A stretch of 40,080 nucleotides of DNA from contig NZ_JARNTV010000034.1 in NCBI RefSeq assembly GCF_029433115.1, positions 1 through 40,080 on the forward strand, read 5' to 3'. A program made the translations under genes and the position numbers. The DNA is from Sphingomonas sp. AOB5 (lineage in GTDB: Bacteria > Pseudomonadota > Alphaproteobacteria > Sphingomonadales > Sphingomonadaceae). Below, in pieces: positions 18,401-24,727 of the stretch; positions within the stretch are counted from its first letter, which is position 1, and the number at the start of each line of letters is the position of its first letter. Below the pieces are notes generated by a model, which saw only the letters and a program-made list of their open reading frames with translations, ran no database searches and was not told the DNA's origin.

Positions 18401-19502
18401 GGGTGGCTTCCGCGTCTATGACGTCGCGTCGGTCGCCAACAAGGGCTTCTCCGACGCGATCATCACCGCGCCCTATTCCTCGCTCGGCCATGACACGCGG
18501 GTGGAATCGAAGAACGCCACCTGCATGGCGCTGCCCACCAACCAGCCCATCGCGCCGTTGCGCAACACCCAGGCGATGCGCGAGGCAAACCTCGAGCAGC
18601 CCTTCCTGCCGATCTACAATTACGCCGCGGTCACCGATGCCGAGGAGGGCCTGTTCCTCGTCGATATCAACACCATGGCGGACGGCGAACTGCGCAACAA
18701 TTTCCTGAAGCGCGCGGGTCCGGCCTGGAACCCGAACGGCGTGCTGAACGGCGCGCGGCACATCGTGCTGGCGGGCGAGATCGCGTACATCACCGCCAGT
18801 GCCGGCCTCGTCGTGGTCGACCTGCACGACCCGCTGAACCCGAAGCTCGCCGCGGTCCGCCCGCTGCAGGACGCGCGGGCCAGCGCGATCCAGTTCCGCT
18901 ATCTGTGGGTCACCACCGCGAAGGGTGTCGAGCTGTTCGACGTGACCAATCTGCGGAACCCGGTCGCGATCCCATCCGGCCTGATCGCCATGCCCGACGC
19001 CCGCCGCCTCTATATCGCCCGCACCTATGCCTATGTCGCGGGCGGTGCGCAGGGGCTGGCGATCGTCAACGTCACCAATCCGACCCGGCCGGCATGGGTG
19101 AAGGCCGAGACGTTCGGCGGCCAGCTGAACGACGCATCGGACGTGATCGTCGGCGCGACCAATGCCAGCTTCTTCGCCTATGTCGCCGACGGGCGGAACG
19201 GGCTGAAGGTGATCCAGCTCACCTCGCCCGCGACCCAGCCCAATTTCTATGGCTTCAGCCCCGCCCCGGTTCCCGAACTGATCGCCTGGGCGCGCACGCC
19301 CACACCGGCACGCGCGCTTTCCCGCGGCCTCGACCGCGATCGCGCTGTGGACGAAACCGGCGGCCAGATCGCGGTGTTCGGGCGGCTGGGATCGCGACCG
19401 TTCACCCGGCCGGAAATGGAGCGGCTGTTCATCAATCGCCGCGGCGTGCCATACAAGGTCAGCGACGAACCGGACATGCGGTCGTGGAGACCCAAAAGAT
19501 AG
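15483..19502 (+). CDS. Giant decahaem cytochrome c fused to LVIVD-type propeller
   Basis: The 1339-residue protein has an N-terminal hydrophobic segment (LQRAAFFVSLALAALVVPVAIL) that is a signal peptide or anchor. Ten CXXCH sites lie at about residues 61, 83, 161, 336, 429, 580, 607, 726, 737 and 843; the spacing is irregular, with long haem-free inserts, including a histidine/lysine/aspartate-rich stretch near 380-415. From about 950 to 1280 there are at least six repeats like GLVVVDLHDPLNP, GVELFDVTNLRNP and GLAIVNVTNPTRP, typical of LVIVD beta-propellers. ATG 15483 is used; TTG 15480 lies in the previous gene's last codon. It probably acts outside the inner membrane, passing electrons to or from the barrel/lipoprotein partners; the propeller may dock a partner or surface. 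Substrate is unknown. Confidence 0.9.
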   Translation: MGRLLQRAAFFVSLALAALVVPVAILQASDEEKPVERTYVTAPPAPASQTPAMVAAKSDGCMSCHTKTDEPSMHASKAVQLGCVDCHGGDAAVRGDPDLGFEHAQYVAMREKAHVLPRYPKTWHYPSSANPSRGYTLLNKEAPEFIRFINPGDYRIVRESCGACHMEVIEAAERSMMASGSMLWGGAAYNNGIAPYKNYIFGEAYTRTGEPAKIVSAGDPPGNPTAKERARGALAELYPLPTWHVVPPSDVFRVFERGGRNGSSQFAEVGLPNPTGSIQRLEEPGRPDLKQSNRGPATGLRVAIPILNIHKTRLNDPLMWFMGTNDQPGDYRGSGCTGCHVIYANDREPRHSLGYAKFGRDGQSATIDPTIAAKRQGKGGEHDDHAKKGDKGDADHGSLIQPGETSGGEKERGHPIRHAFTRAIPTSQCMSCHLHQPNIFLNSYLGYTMWDYESDAPSMWPKKQKYPSIEEQHAVLDRNPEGAAVRGLWGDLDFLRNVYDLNPSLKDTQFADYHSHGWNFRGIFKRDREGNLLDKDGNIVRPDDPEKWRKKGEGKFVPPGVNPGKAVHLMDIHAEKGMQCVDCHFAQDSHGNGLIYGEVANAVEIGCKDCHGTADAYPTLRTSGPAARPQGSNLELLRNPDGKRRFEWVPDGGGRRKLIQRSLVDPSLEWDVHLVKNSVDPSSPYFNEKAARSKLMSRSGGTDGSFAFGPGVDLSDRAHDPDKMACFTCHLSWTTSCGGCHLPIEANWKTSTHHFKGEETRNFATYNPQVARDDMFQLGRHQGTKGNQIAPVRSSSALILSSTNANRERIYVQQPPISSIGFSSQAFAPHFPHTVRTTETKRCTDCHLSSKDDNNAIMAQLLLLGTGQINFVGMNAWTGLEGGFEAVRVTEWDEPQAVIGSYLQRYAYPDYYKLHVERNKRELKNWTRGSTFGRGGSGETGAQEMFRNVVQTTSGKVGCLQMRGEYMYVAEGKGGFRVYDVASVANKGFSDAIITAPYSSLGHDTRVESKNATCMALPTNQPIAPLRNTQAMREANLEQPFLPIYNYAAVTDAEEGLFLVDINTMADGELRNNFLKRAGPAWNPNGVLNGARHIVLAGEIAYITASAGLVVVDLHDPLNPKLAAVRPLQDARASAIQFRYLWVTTAKGVELFDVTNLRNPVAIPSGLIAMPDARRLYIARTYAYVAGGAQGLAIVNVTNPTRPAWVKAETFGGQLNDASDVIVGATNASFFAYVADGRNGLKVIQLTSPATQPNFYGFSPAPVPELIAWARTPTPARALSRGLDRDRAVDETGGQIAVFGRLGSRPFTRPEMERLFINRRGVPYKVSDEPDMRSWRPKR

Positions 19503-19513
19503 CCAGCACGAAT

Positions 19514-20224
19514 ATGGGTCATCGTCAGCGGGGCACCCTCCGCCTTGCCATCGTCCTCTTCTCCCTCCTGATCCTGGCCTACGCGATCGCCCTCATCGGG
19601 TGGCGCGGCGGATATGGCCTGGTCGTGGCCGTATGCCTGATCGCGGCGGTGTCGTGGGTCGCGGACGGATATAAGCAACCCGGCCCGATCGGCCGCGCCC
19701 GGCAAATCAGGACCAAGCGCCTGACCCTGCGCCGCGCCGTGCTCGGCGATGTGCCGGCAATGCATGCGATCCTCTCGGACGCGGAAACGCTGCGCTATTG
19801 GGACAGCCCGCCGCATCAAAGCATCGAGCAGACCGAGACATGGATCGCGCATCTGCTCGATGCCGATGACGACAATAGCGACGAGTTCATCGTCCTGCGG
19901 GACGGCGAAGTGATCGGCTGGCTCGGCGCGAAACACTATCCGTGGATCACCTATATGTTCGCCCGCCACGTATGGGATCAGGGCTATGCGACCGAGGCCC
20001 TGTCGGCCTTTACCGGCTATATGTTCGAGCGCGGCCTGAACCTGCAATGCGCGGTCACCGATGCCGCGAATGCGCGCTCGCTGGCGCTGCTCCACCGCCT
20101 CGGATTCGAGGAATATCAGCGCGGCCCGCTGACCCATGAGGCGCTCGGTGTCGAGATCGAGTCCGTTTCGCTCGTGCTCTATCCGCCCGGCGGGGGACCG
20201 GTTGCCAATCAACCCGCCCTGTAG
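19514..20224 (+). CDS. GNAT acetyltransferase with N-terminal membrane hairpin
   Basis: The 236-residue protein begins with a basic stretch (MGHRQRGTLR) and two membrane helices (about 10-28 and 34-50), a short loop, and then a RimJ/RimL-type GNAT domain (about 65-225). Visible features are RLTLRRAVLGDVPAMHAILSD at the start of the domain, the acetyl-CoA loop region RHVWDQGYATEALSAF (R/Q-x-x-G-x-A variant WDQGYATE) and NARSLALLHRLGFEE. Family members acetylate protein N-termini or small molecules. The membrane hairpin is unusual for this family and would hold the enzyme at the inner membrane. It follows the decahaem gene after 11 bases with no clear ribosome binding site, so it may be in the operon; the substrate is unknown. 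Confidence 0.8.
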   Translation: MGHRQRGTLRLAIVLFSLLILAYAIALIGWRGGYGLVVAVCLIAAVSWVADGYKQPGPIGRARQIRTKRLTLRRAVLGDVPAMHAILSDAETLRYWDSPPHQSIEQTETWIAHLLDADDDNSDEFIVLRDGEVIGWLGAKHYPWITYMFARHVWDQGYATEALSAFTGYMFERGLNLQCAVTDAANARSLALLHRLGFEEYQRGPLTHEALGVEIESVSLVLYPPGGGPVANQPAL

Positions 20225-20236
20225 GATCGATAGCGA

Positions 20237-21085
20237 ATGACCATGCGCTTCATCGCCGCCGCGCTCGCCGCCCTGCTCCTCGCCTTGCCCGCGGCTGCCC
20301 AGCGGACCGGTGATGCCTTCGAACAGGACATGCTCCAGCGCTTTCGCAAGGCGGTGCCCGACAGCCAGTTCACGCTGAAAGCCGACGAGCCTCTCGTCCT
20401 TCTGGTGAAGGGCGGTGAATGGAACGAGGCGCAGATCAACCTTCATCGGATCGACAATTATTGCCGCCAGTCGACCGCGGACGAGTGCGATACGGCCAAG
20501 AGCGAGTTCGTCCGCAAGCTGACCGCCAAGCGCGAGGAACCGACGCGCGAGAATCTGCGTCTGATCGTTCGGGATCAGGAGTATCTCGACTATATCGGCC
20601 GCGTCATGCCCGGAAAGGCGGGCGAGGATCCCGCGATCCATCAGCCGATCGGCGAGGGTCTCTACGCCTTCCTCGCCTTCGATACACCCGAGGCCATCGG
20701 CGTGATCGGCGACAAGACGCTCAAGGATCTGAACCTGGCTCCGGACGCCGCTTGGTCGCTCGCGCATGCCCAGACCCGGCCCGATCTGCCCGCCATGCCC
20801 AGCGTCGATGCCATGAAGCAAGGCCTCGTGTTCCTGGAAGGCGAAGGCTATGTCCCAGGCCTGCTGATCGACCTGCCGGCCTGGGAACGGCTGGCCATCC
20901 AGACCGGCCCCGACCTGTTCATGGCGGTGCTGTCCGACCAGCTAGTCGTGGCCGGCATCATGCCCGATGGCCCGGAATTCGAGAAGATGAAGGAAGCCGT
21001 CGAGGGAGACTGCAAGGCGATGGAACGCTGCATTTCGCCGCGGACCTATCGCTTGCGCAAGGGTCGCTGGGTGATCGCCCGGTAG
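20237..21085 (+). CDS. Exported protein of unknown function (DUF1444-like)
   Basis: The 282-residue product has a signal peptide (MRFIAAALAALLLALPAAAQ); ATG 20237 and ATG 20243 are both usable and differ by two residues. The mature part starts FEQDMLQRFRKAVPDSQFTLKADEPLVLLVKGG and keeps a layout like DUF1444/YtpQ proteins (a strand pair, a lipid-like NLHRIDNYCRQ segment, then two alpha/beta lobes), but this assignment is weak. Four cysteines are present (NYCRQ, DECDTA, GDCKAM, ERCISP), possibly two disulfides. It follows the acetyltransferase gene by 12 bases and is the last plus-strand gene before a repeat pair and the convergent phosphodiesterase gene. Role unknown. Confidence 0.75.
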   Translation: MTMRFIAAALAALLLALPAAAQRTGDAFEQDMLQRFRKAVPDSQFTLKADEPLVLLVKGGEWNEAQINLHRIDNYCRQSTADECDTAKSEFVRKLTAKREEPTRENLRLIVRDQEYLDYIGRVMPGKAGEDPAIHQPIGEGLYAFLAFDTPEAIGVIGDKTLKDLNLAPDAAWSLAHAQTRPDLPAMPSVDAMKQGLVFLEGEGYVPGLLIDLPAWERLAIQTGPDLFMAVLSDQLVVAGIMPDGPEFEKMKEAVEGDCKAMERCISPRTYRLRKGRWVIAR

Positions 21086-21100
21086 GGGGTTCGACATAAA

Positions 21101-21225
21101 ATCCTCCCCCAGAGGGGGAGGGGAACCGCGAAGCGGTGGAGGGGGATTTGCCGCGAGCGATATCGCCTGTGACTTACCCCCTCCGCCAGCCTTCGGCTGC
21201 CACCTCCCCCACCGGGGGAGAATTA
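21101..21225. repeat. Inverted pair of REP-like palindromes between convergent genes
   Basis: Left copy (about 21101-21147): stem CCTCCCCC 21103-21110 with GGGGGAGG 21114-21121, then an inner hairpin CCGCGAAGCGG and GGAGGGGGAT. Right copy (about 21175-21225) is in opposite orientation, with inner hairpin CAGCCTTCGGCTG and stem CTCCCCC/GGGGGAG around 21204-21220. Same family as 10092-10214 with different inner hairpins. Sitting between convergent genes, it probably helps end both transcripts. Confidence 0.85.
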
Positions 21226-21232
21226 TATGTAC

Positions 21233-22099
21233 CTAGTGGTGCCCATCCGCACCCGGGCGCTCGTCGATCATCAGATGCTTCACCAGCCCCTGCATCCGGC
21301 TGTCGAACTTGGCCAGCGGCACCGGGTCCTCGGCGAAGTCGAACATCGTCACCAGTTCGCCCGCGTCCCACCAGTGCAGCGCGTAGCCGGGCATGTCAGC
21401 CACCACCATCGGGCGCAGGTCGGGGGCTTCGGGGTCCATCGGGCGCAGGTCGAGCGCAACGCCGGGCGCGGAGGCGGGGCAGATCGCCACGGTCGTCCCC
21501 TTCCATTGCGACACGATCGGGCGGTGCAGATGCCCGGTCAGGATCGCGCGGACCTGTTTGTGCCCCTCGATCGTCGCGGCGAAGCGCGCCACCCAGGGTT
21601 CATTGCGATGCGTGCGCATCCAGTCGATGCCCACATCGATCGGCGGATGGTGCATCACCAGCACGGTCGGCACGTCCGGCGCCTCGGCCAGCCGCTCGCT
21701 CAGCCATGCCGCGCGCACTTCGCAGAACGCGCCGCCATGGCGGCCTTCCTCCAGCGTATCGAGGAAGATCAGGCGCAGCCCGCCCTGATCGACGACATAT
21801 TGCACGAACCCGCCCGGCGTCGGCACATCGGGCAGCGCGCGCGAGAAATTGGTTCGATTGTCGTGATTGCCGACGATCGGATACCAGGGGCACGGGCAGT
21901 CGGCGAGCAGCTCCTTGAGCCGCGCATAACTCTCCACGTCGCCGCGCTCGGTCAGGTCGCCGGTCACCAGCATCAGATCGGGCTTGTTGGGACCGTGCAG
22001 CACATGCTGCAGCACGTTCGCCAGCCGTTTCTGGTTATACTCATCGGGATTGTTCGGCTCGAAGCCGACATGGATATCGGTGATCTGGGCGATCAGCAT
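21233..22099 (-). CDS. cpdA: CpdA-like cyclic-nucleotide phosphodiesterase (metallophosphoesterase)
   Basis: The 288-residue protein has all motifs of the calcineurin-like dinuclear metal centre in order: D8-x-H10 (AQITDIHVG), GDLTERGD, GNHDNR, VMHHPP and GHLHRP. Spacing and the FEPNN/NGPNKPDL-like N-terminal region fit class III 3',5'-cAMP phosphodiesterases (CpdA/Icc). ATG 22099 is chosen because GGAGG lies about 8 bases upstream; a start at 22150 would run into the upstream gene. It begins 14 bases after the FHA-decahaem gene, so it is the last gene of the four-gene redox operon whose first product carries two cyclic-nucleotide-binding domains. cAMP as substrate is inferred; related enzymes also hydrolyse other phosphodiesters. 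Confidence 0.85.
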   Translation of the reverse strand: MLIAQITDIHVGFEPNNPDEYNQKRLANVLQHVLHGPNKPDLMLVTGDLTERGDVESYARLKELLADCPCPWYPIVGNHDNRTNFSRALPDVPTPGGFVQYVVDQGGLRLIFLDTLEEGRHGGAFCEVRAAWLSERLAEAPDVPTVLVMHHPPIDVGIDWMRTHRNEPWVARFAATIEGHKQVRAILTGHLHRPIVSQWKGTTVAICPASAPGVALDLRPMDPEAPDLRPMVVADMPGYALHWWDAGELVTMFDFAEDPVPLAKFDSRMQGLVKHLMIDERPGADGHH

Positions 22100-22113
22100 T
22101 CGCTCGCCTCCCC

Positions 22114-23847
22114 CTAGTTTCGCCGCCTGGCGGTGCGTTTCGGCTGCCAAGGCGCCCCGTCACTCAAGTGATAGCTGTGACACATTGCGCACCCGGAAGG
22201 AACCTGCGCCTTGGACCCTTCGCCGCCATGACATGTCCGGCACGTCCCGATTCCGGGCAGCATCAGGTCGTTGGCGGTCCCGCTCTCGCCTGCCTTGTGG
22301 CAGCTGGCGCAGGTCTCGGTCTTGTGCGCGGCGTGATCGAACCAGCCATGCTGGAAGAAGCGCGATTGCTGGAACACCAGCGCGACGCTCCAGTCGCTGC
22401 CGCCCGAGGGCGGGATGACGGTATGGCATTCGGTGCAGACGCCCGCGCCGGTGAACACCTGTCGCACGATCCCTTCGGCCGAGCTGCCGCGATTGGGGCC
22501 GAAGCGTGCATAATAGGTCTGGCCCGCGGCATAGTCGCCCGGACGGCGGCGGCCCTCGATCATTCCGGTCGGTGGTGAGGGCGTCCGTCCGCGCCACGTC
22601 GCGCGCAGGTCCGCGACCATTTGCGCGACATCGCCATGGCGCAGCGTCCGCACCGTGCCGCCGATCCGGTCGAAGGCGAGGCTGTGGCACATGCCGCAAT
22701 TGCGCTCCATCTCGACCGGCTGGAAGCGGGTGCCGTCCGCGGTCGGCGTGTGGCAATCCTTGCATTCCAGCGCCTCGCCGAACGGATAGCGGCCGCGCAG
22801 CGTCTGCCCCATCCGCGCCACGCCGCCGGTCTTGCTCAGATGCAGGTCGTGCGGGAATTTCAGGCCCGTCGGATCGCGCGGCTTCGCGTCGAGCGACACC
22901 CGCTCGCCCCCCACAACCGGGCGGAACTGCGGATGCGAGGTGCCGAAATCGCCGGCATTGCCCAGCTTGGTGTCCGGCAGGCGCGTGTTCAGCCCGGTAT
23001 GGCATTCGGCGCAGAAAGCCTGCGGCGTCGCCGCCATCGGCCCGGCACCCTCATGCTCGCTATGGCAATCGACGCACGCCCCCGGCCCCGGCTTGTTGAA
23101 GGTCGAAGCCACCGTGTTGAGGAAACGCCCCCAAGCCCCCGGCTCGGCCCGCGCCTTGCCGATCCGCGCGGGCGGGGCATGGTCGTGGGTATCCTTGTGG
23201 CAGGTGAGGCACGCGGTATCGCGGACCGATACGAAGGCCTGTTCGTGGCAGCTCTCGCACTTGCCCTCCAGCGCGTGATGCGCGGCGGACAGCGGCCCGC
23301 TCGACCATGCTTTCTGCGCCGAGGCTTCGTAGATCGTCTTTTCCGGGCCGAAGCGGTGCGAGAGATAGCTCCATGCCGGGATCGCGAGGAAGCCGACCAG
23401 CACCGCCGCGACCAGCAGCCATGCCGTCGCCCGCTTGCCCGGCAGCTTGCCACGCAGCGAGAAGGCGGCGGCCTCATCGCGCTCCTCCTCCGCGTCCGAC
23501 AGCGCCTCGACGCGCTTGACCGCCAGCACCACATCGCCGTCGGTGTTGCGCGACACGGTGATGCGATGCCCGCCGAACGCCAGCTCGGCGCCCTTGGCCG
23601 CGTTGATGTCGATCCGCTTGGCGGAACGTCCATCGACTTCGAAGCCGAGACCCAGCGCCGTGACCGAAATCCGCCGGTCGTCCTTGCGCTCGATCACCGC
23701 ATGCTTGGGCTCGACGCTCAGATCGGGCAGCGACAGGTCGTTCTCGCCCAGCCGACCGACACTGATGCTGTCCTTGTCGATCCGCGTCTCGCGGACGATC
23801 TCGCGGCCCCCGGCAGTGGTCGTCACGGTGCGGATCAGGAAGGCCAT
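22114..23847 (-). CDS. FHA domain - membrane helix - decahaem cytochrome c
   Basis: The 577-residue protein joins three parts. Residues 5-105 form an FHA domain, with the phosphothreonine-binding signature ISVGRLGENDLSL...SVEPKHAVIE. Residues 141-162 (TAWLLVAAVLVGFLAIPAW) are one membrane helix preceded by basic RGKLPGKRA, which places the FHA domain in the cytoplasm. Residues 197-565 are periplasmic with ten CXXCH haem sites (CESCH, CLTCH, CVDCH, CAECH, CKDCH, CGMCH, CTECH, CASCH, CRTCH, CAMCH). ATG 23847 lies 13 bases after the cytochrome b-like gene and 14 bases before the phosphodiesterase gene. Likely role: accept electrons from the dihaem membrane subunit and pass them on in the periplasm, with the FHA domain docking a phosphorylated or partner protein. 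No Ser/Thr kinase is in the window. Confidence 0.9.
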   Translation of the reverse strand: MAFLIRTVTTTAGGREIVRETRIDKDSISVGRLGENDLSLPDLSVEPKHAVIERKDDRRISVTALGLGFEVDGRSAKRIDINAAKGAELAFGGHRITVSRNTDGDVVLAVKRVEALSDAEEERDEAAAFSLRGKLPGKRATAWLLVAAVLVGFLAIPAWSYLSHRFGPEKTIYEASAQKAWSSGPLSAAHHALEGKCESCHEQAFVSVRDTACLTCHKDTHDHAPPARIGKARAEPGAWGRFLNTVASTFNKPGPGACVDCHSEHEGAGPMAATPQAFCAECHTGLNTRLPDTKLGNAGDFGTSHPQFRPVVGGERVSLDAKPRDPTGLKFPHDLHLSKTGGVARMGQTLRGRYPFGEALECKDCHTPTADGTRFQPVEMERNCGMCHSLAFDRIGGTVRTLRHGDVAQMVADLRATWRGRTPSPPTGMIEGRRRPGDYAAGQTYYARFGPNRGSSAEGIVRQVFTGAGVCTECHTVIPPSGGSDWSVALVFQQSRFFQHGWFDHAAHKTETCASCHKAGESGTANDLMLPGIGTCRTCHGGEGSKAQVPSGCAMCHSYHLSDGAPWQPKRTARRRN

Positions 23848-23860
23848 GCCGCGCTCCCGA

Positions 23861-24727
23861 TCACCAGAAGAAGAACACGGAGACGATGTGCGCAGTCAGC
23901 GCCGCGATCAGCGCGAAGGTCAGCGGCACATGGACGTACAGCCAGATCTCGAGCATCGCCTTGAGCCGCAGATGCTCGCGGACGCGCGCCAGCATCGCCT
24001 TTTTCCGCTCGAGCAGCGAGTCGACCTTTTCCAGCGGATCGTCGCCCAGATCGGGCCGGGCCGCGGTCGCCTTGCGGATCTTCGCCAGCGCCTTCGCCGT
24101 CGCGCAACCGCGATATTTGCCCGACAGGCGGCGCAGGATTCCGCCCTCGAACGGGTTCTGTTCGAGCGACTTCTGCACCCATCCCGCCGCCTGCGCATCG
24201 AGCGGCTGGGCGGCTTCGTGAAGCTGCCGGTCGATGGCGCGGAGGCCTTCCAGCATCTGCGTCTGGGTCAGTTCCTCACGGTTCGAACTCAGCGCACGCG
24301 GCAGGGTGGCGTACACCGTGATGCCCCAGATGCCGGAGAGGATCACCAGCATCATCAACGCCCAGGCGAGGGTGTGGACGTTCCACCCGAGCTGAAACCC
24401 GGTGTGCAACGTGCCGATCACGATCAGGCTCAGGCCCAGATAGACATGCGCGCTGGTCCAGGCCTTCAGGCTCCAGCGCCCCGCGGTCATCGCCCGCTTG
24501 CGGATGCCGAGCGCGGTCAGCCACAGGATCAGCAGCACGCCGATCGTGCCTAGCGTATAGCCGTACCAGCTGCCGCCATTGGGCCGCGGCTTCACGTCGG
24601 CCAGGAAGTATCCGACCGTCACCAGCAGGCAGAGGACTGCTGAAATCTTGAGCCAGCGGAACCCCTTGTGTCGCAGGAAGCCGTCATGCAGCGCGGCGTC
24701 GCGGCCCCGGATCGCGCGGCTGGCCAT
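23861..24727 (-). CDS. Five-helix membrane protein, predicted dihaem cytochrome b
   Basis: The 288-residue protein has about five membrane helices (28-44, 56-74, 91-110, 119-140, 261-285) and a long charged cytoplasm-type loop (145-258). Helix 3 has H94 and H108, helix 5 has H266 and H280; both pairs are 14 residues apart (H-x13-H), the spacing used by bc1 cytochrome b to hold two stacked b haems. Cross-pairing of helices 3 and 5 would give two bis-histidine haems across the membrane. Overall similarity to known cytochrome b families is not obvious, so this is a structural inference. Its start overlaps the stop of the FAD/FeS fusion gene (ATGA) and the FHA-decahaem gene follows by 13 bases, so it is the natural transmembrane link between them. 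Confidence 0.8.
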   Translation of the reverse strand: MASRAIRGRDAALHDGFLRHKGFRWLKISAVLCLLVTVGYFLADVKPRPNGGSWYGYTLGTIGVLLILWLTALGIRKRAMTAGRWSLKAWTSAHVYLGLSLIVIGTLHTGFQLGWNVHTLAWALMMLVILSGIWGITVYATLPRALSSNREELTQTQMLEGLRAIDRQLHEAAQPLDAQAAGWVQKSLEQNPFEGGILRRLSGKYRGCATAKALAKIRKATAARPDLGDDPLEKVDSLLERKKAMLARVREHLRLKAMLEIWLYVHVPLTFALIAALTAHIVSVFFFW

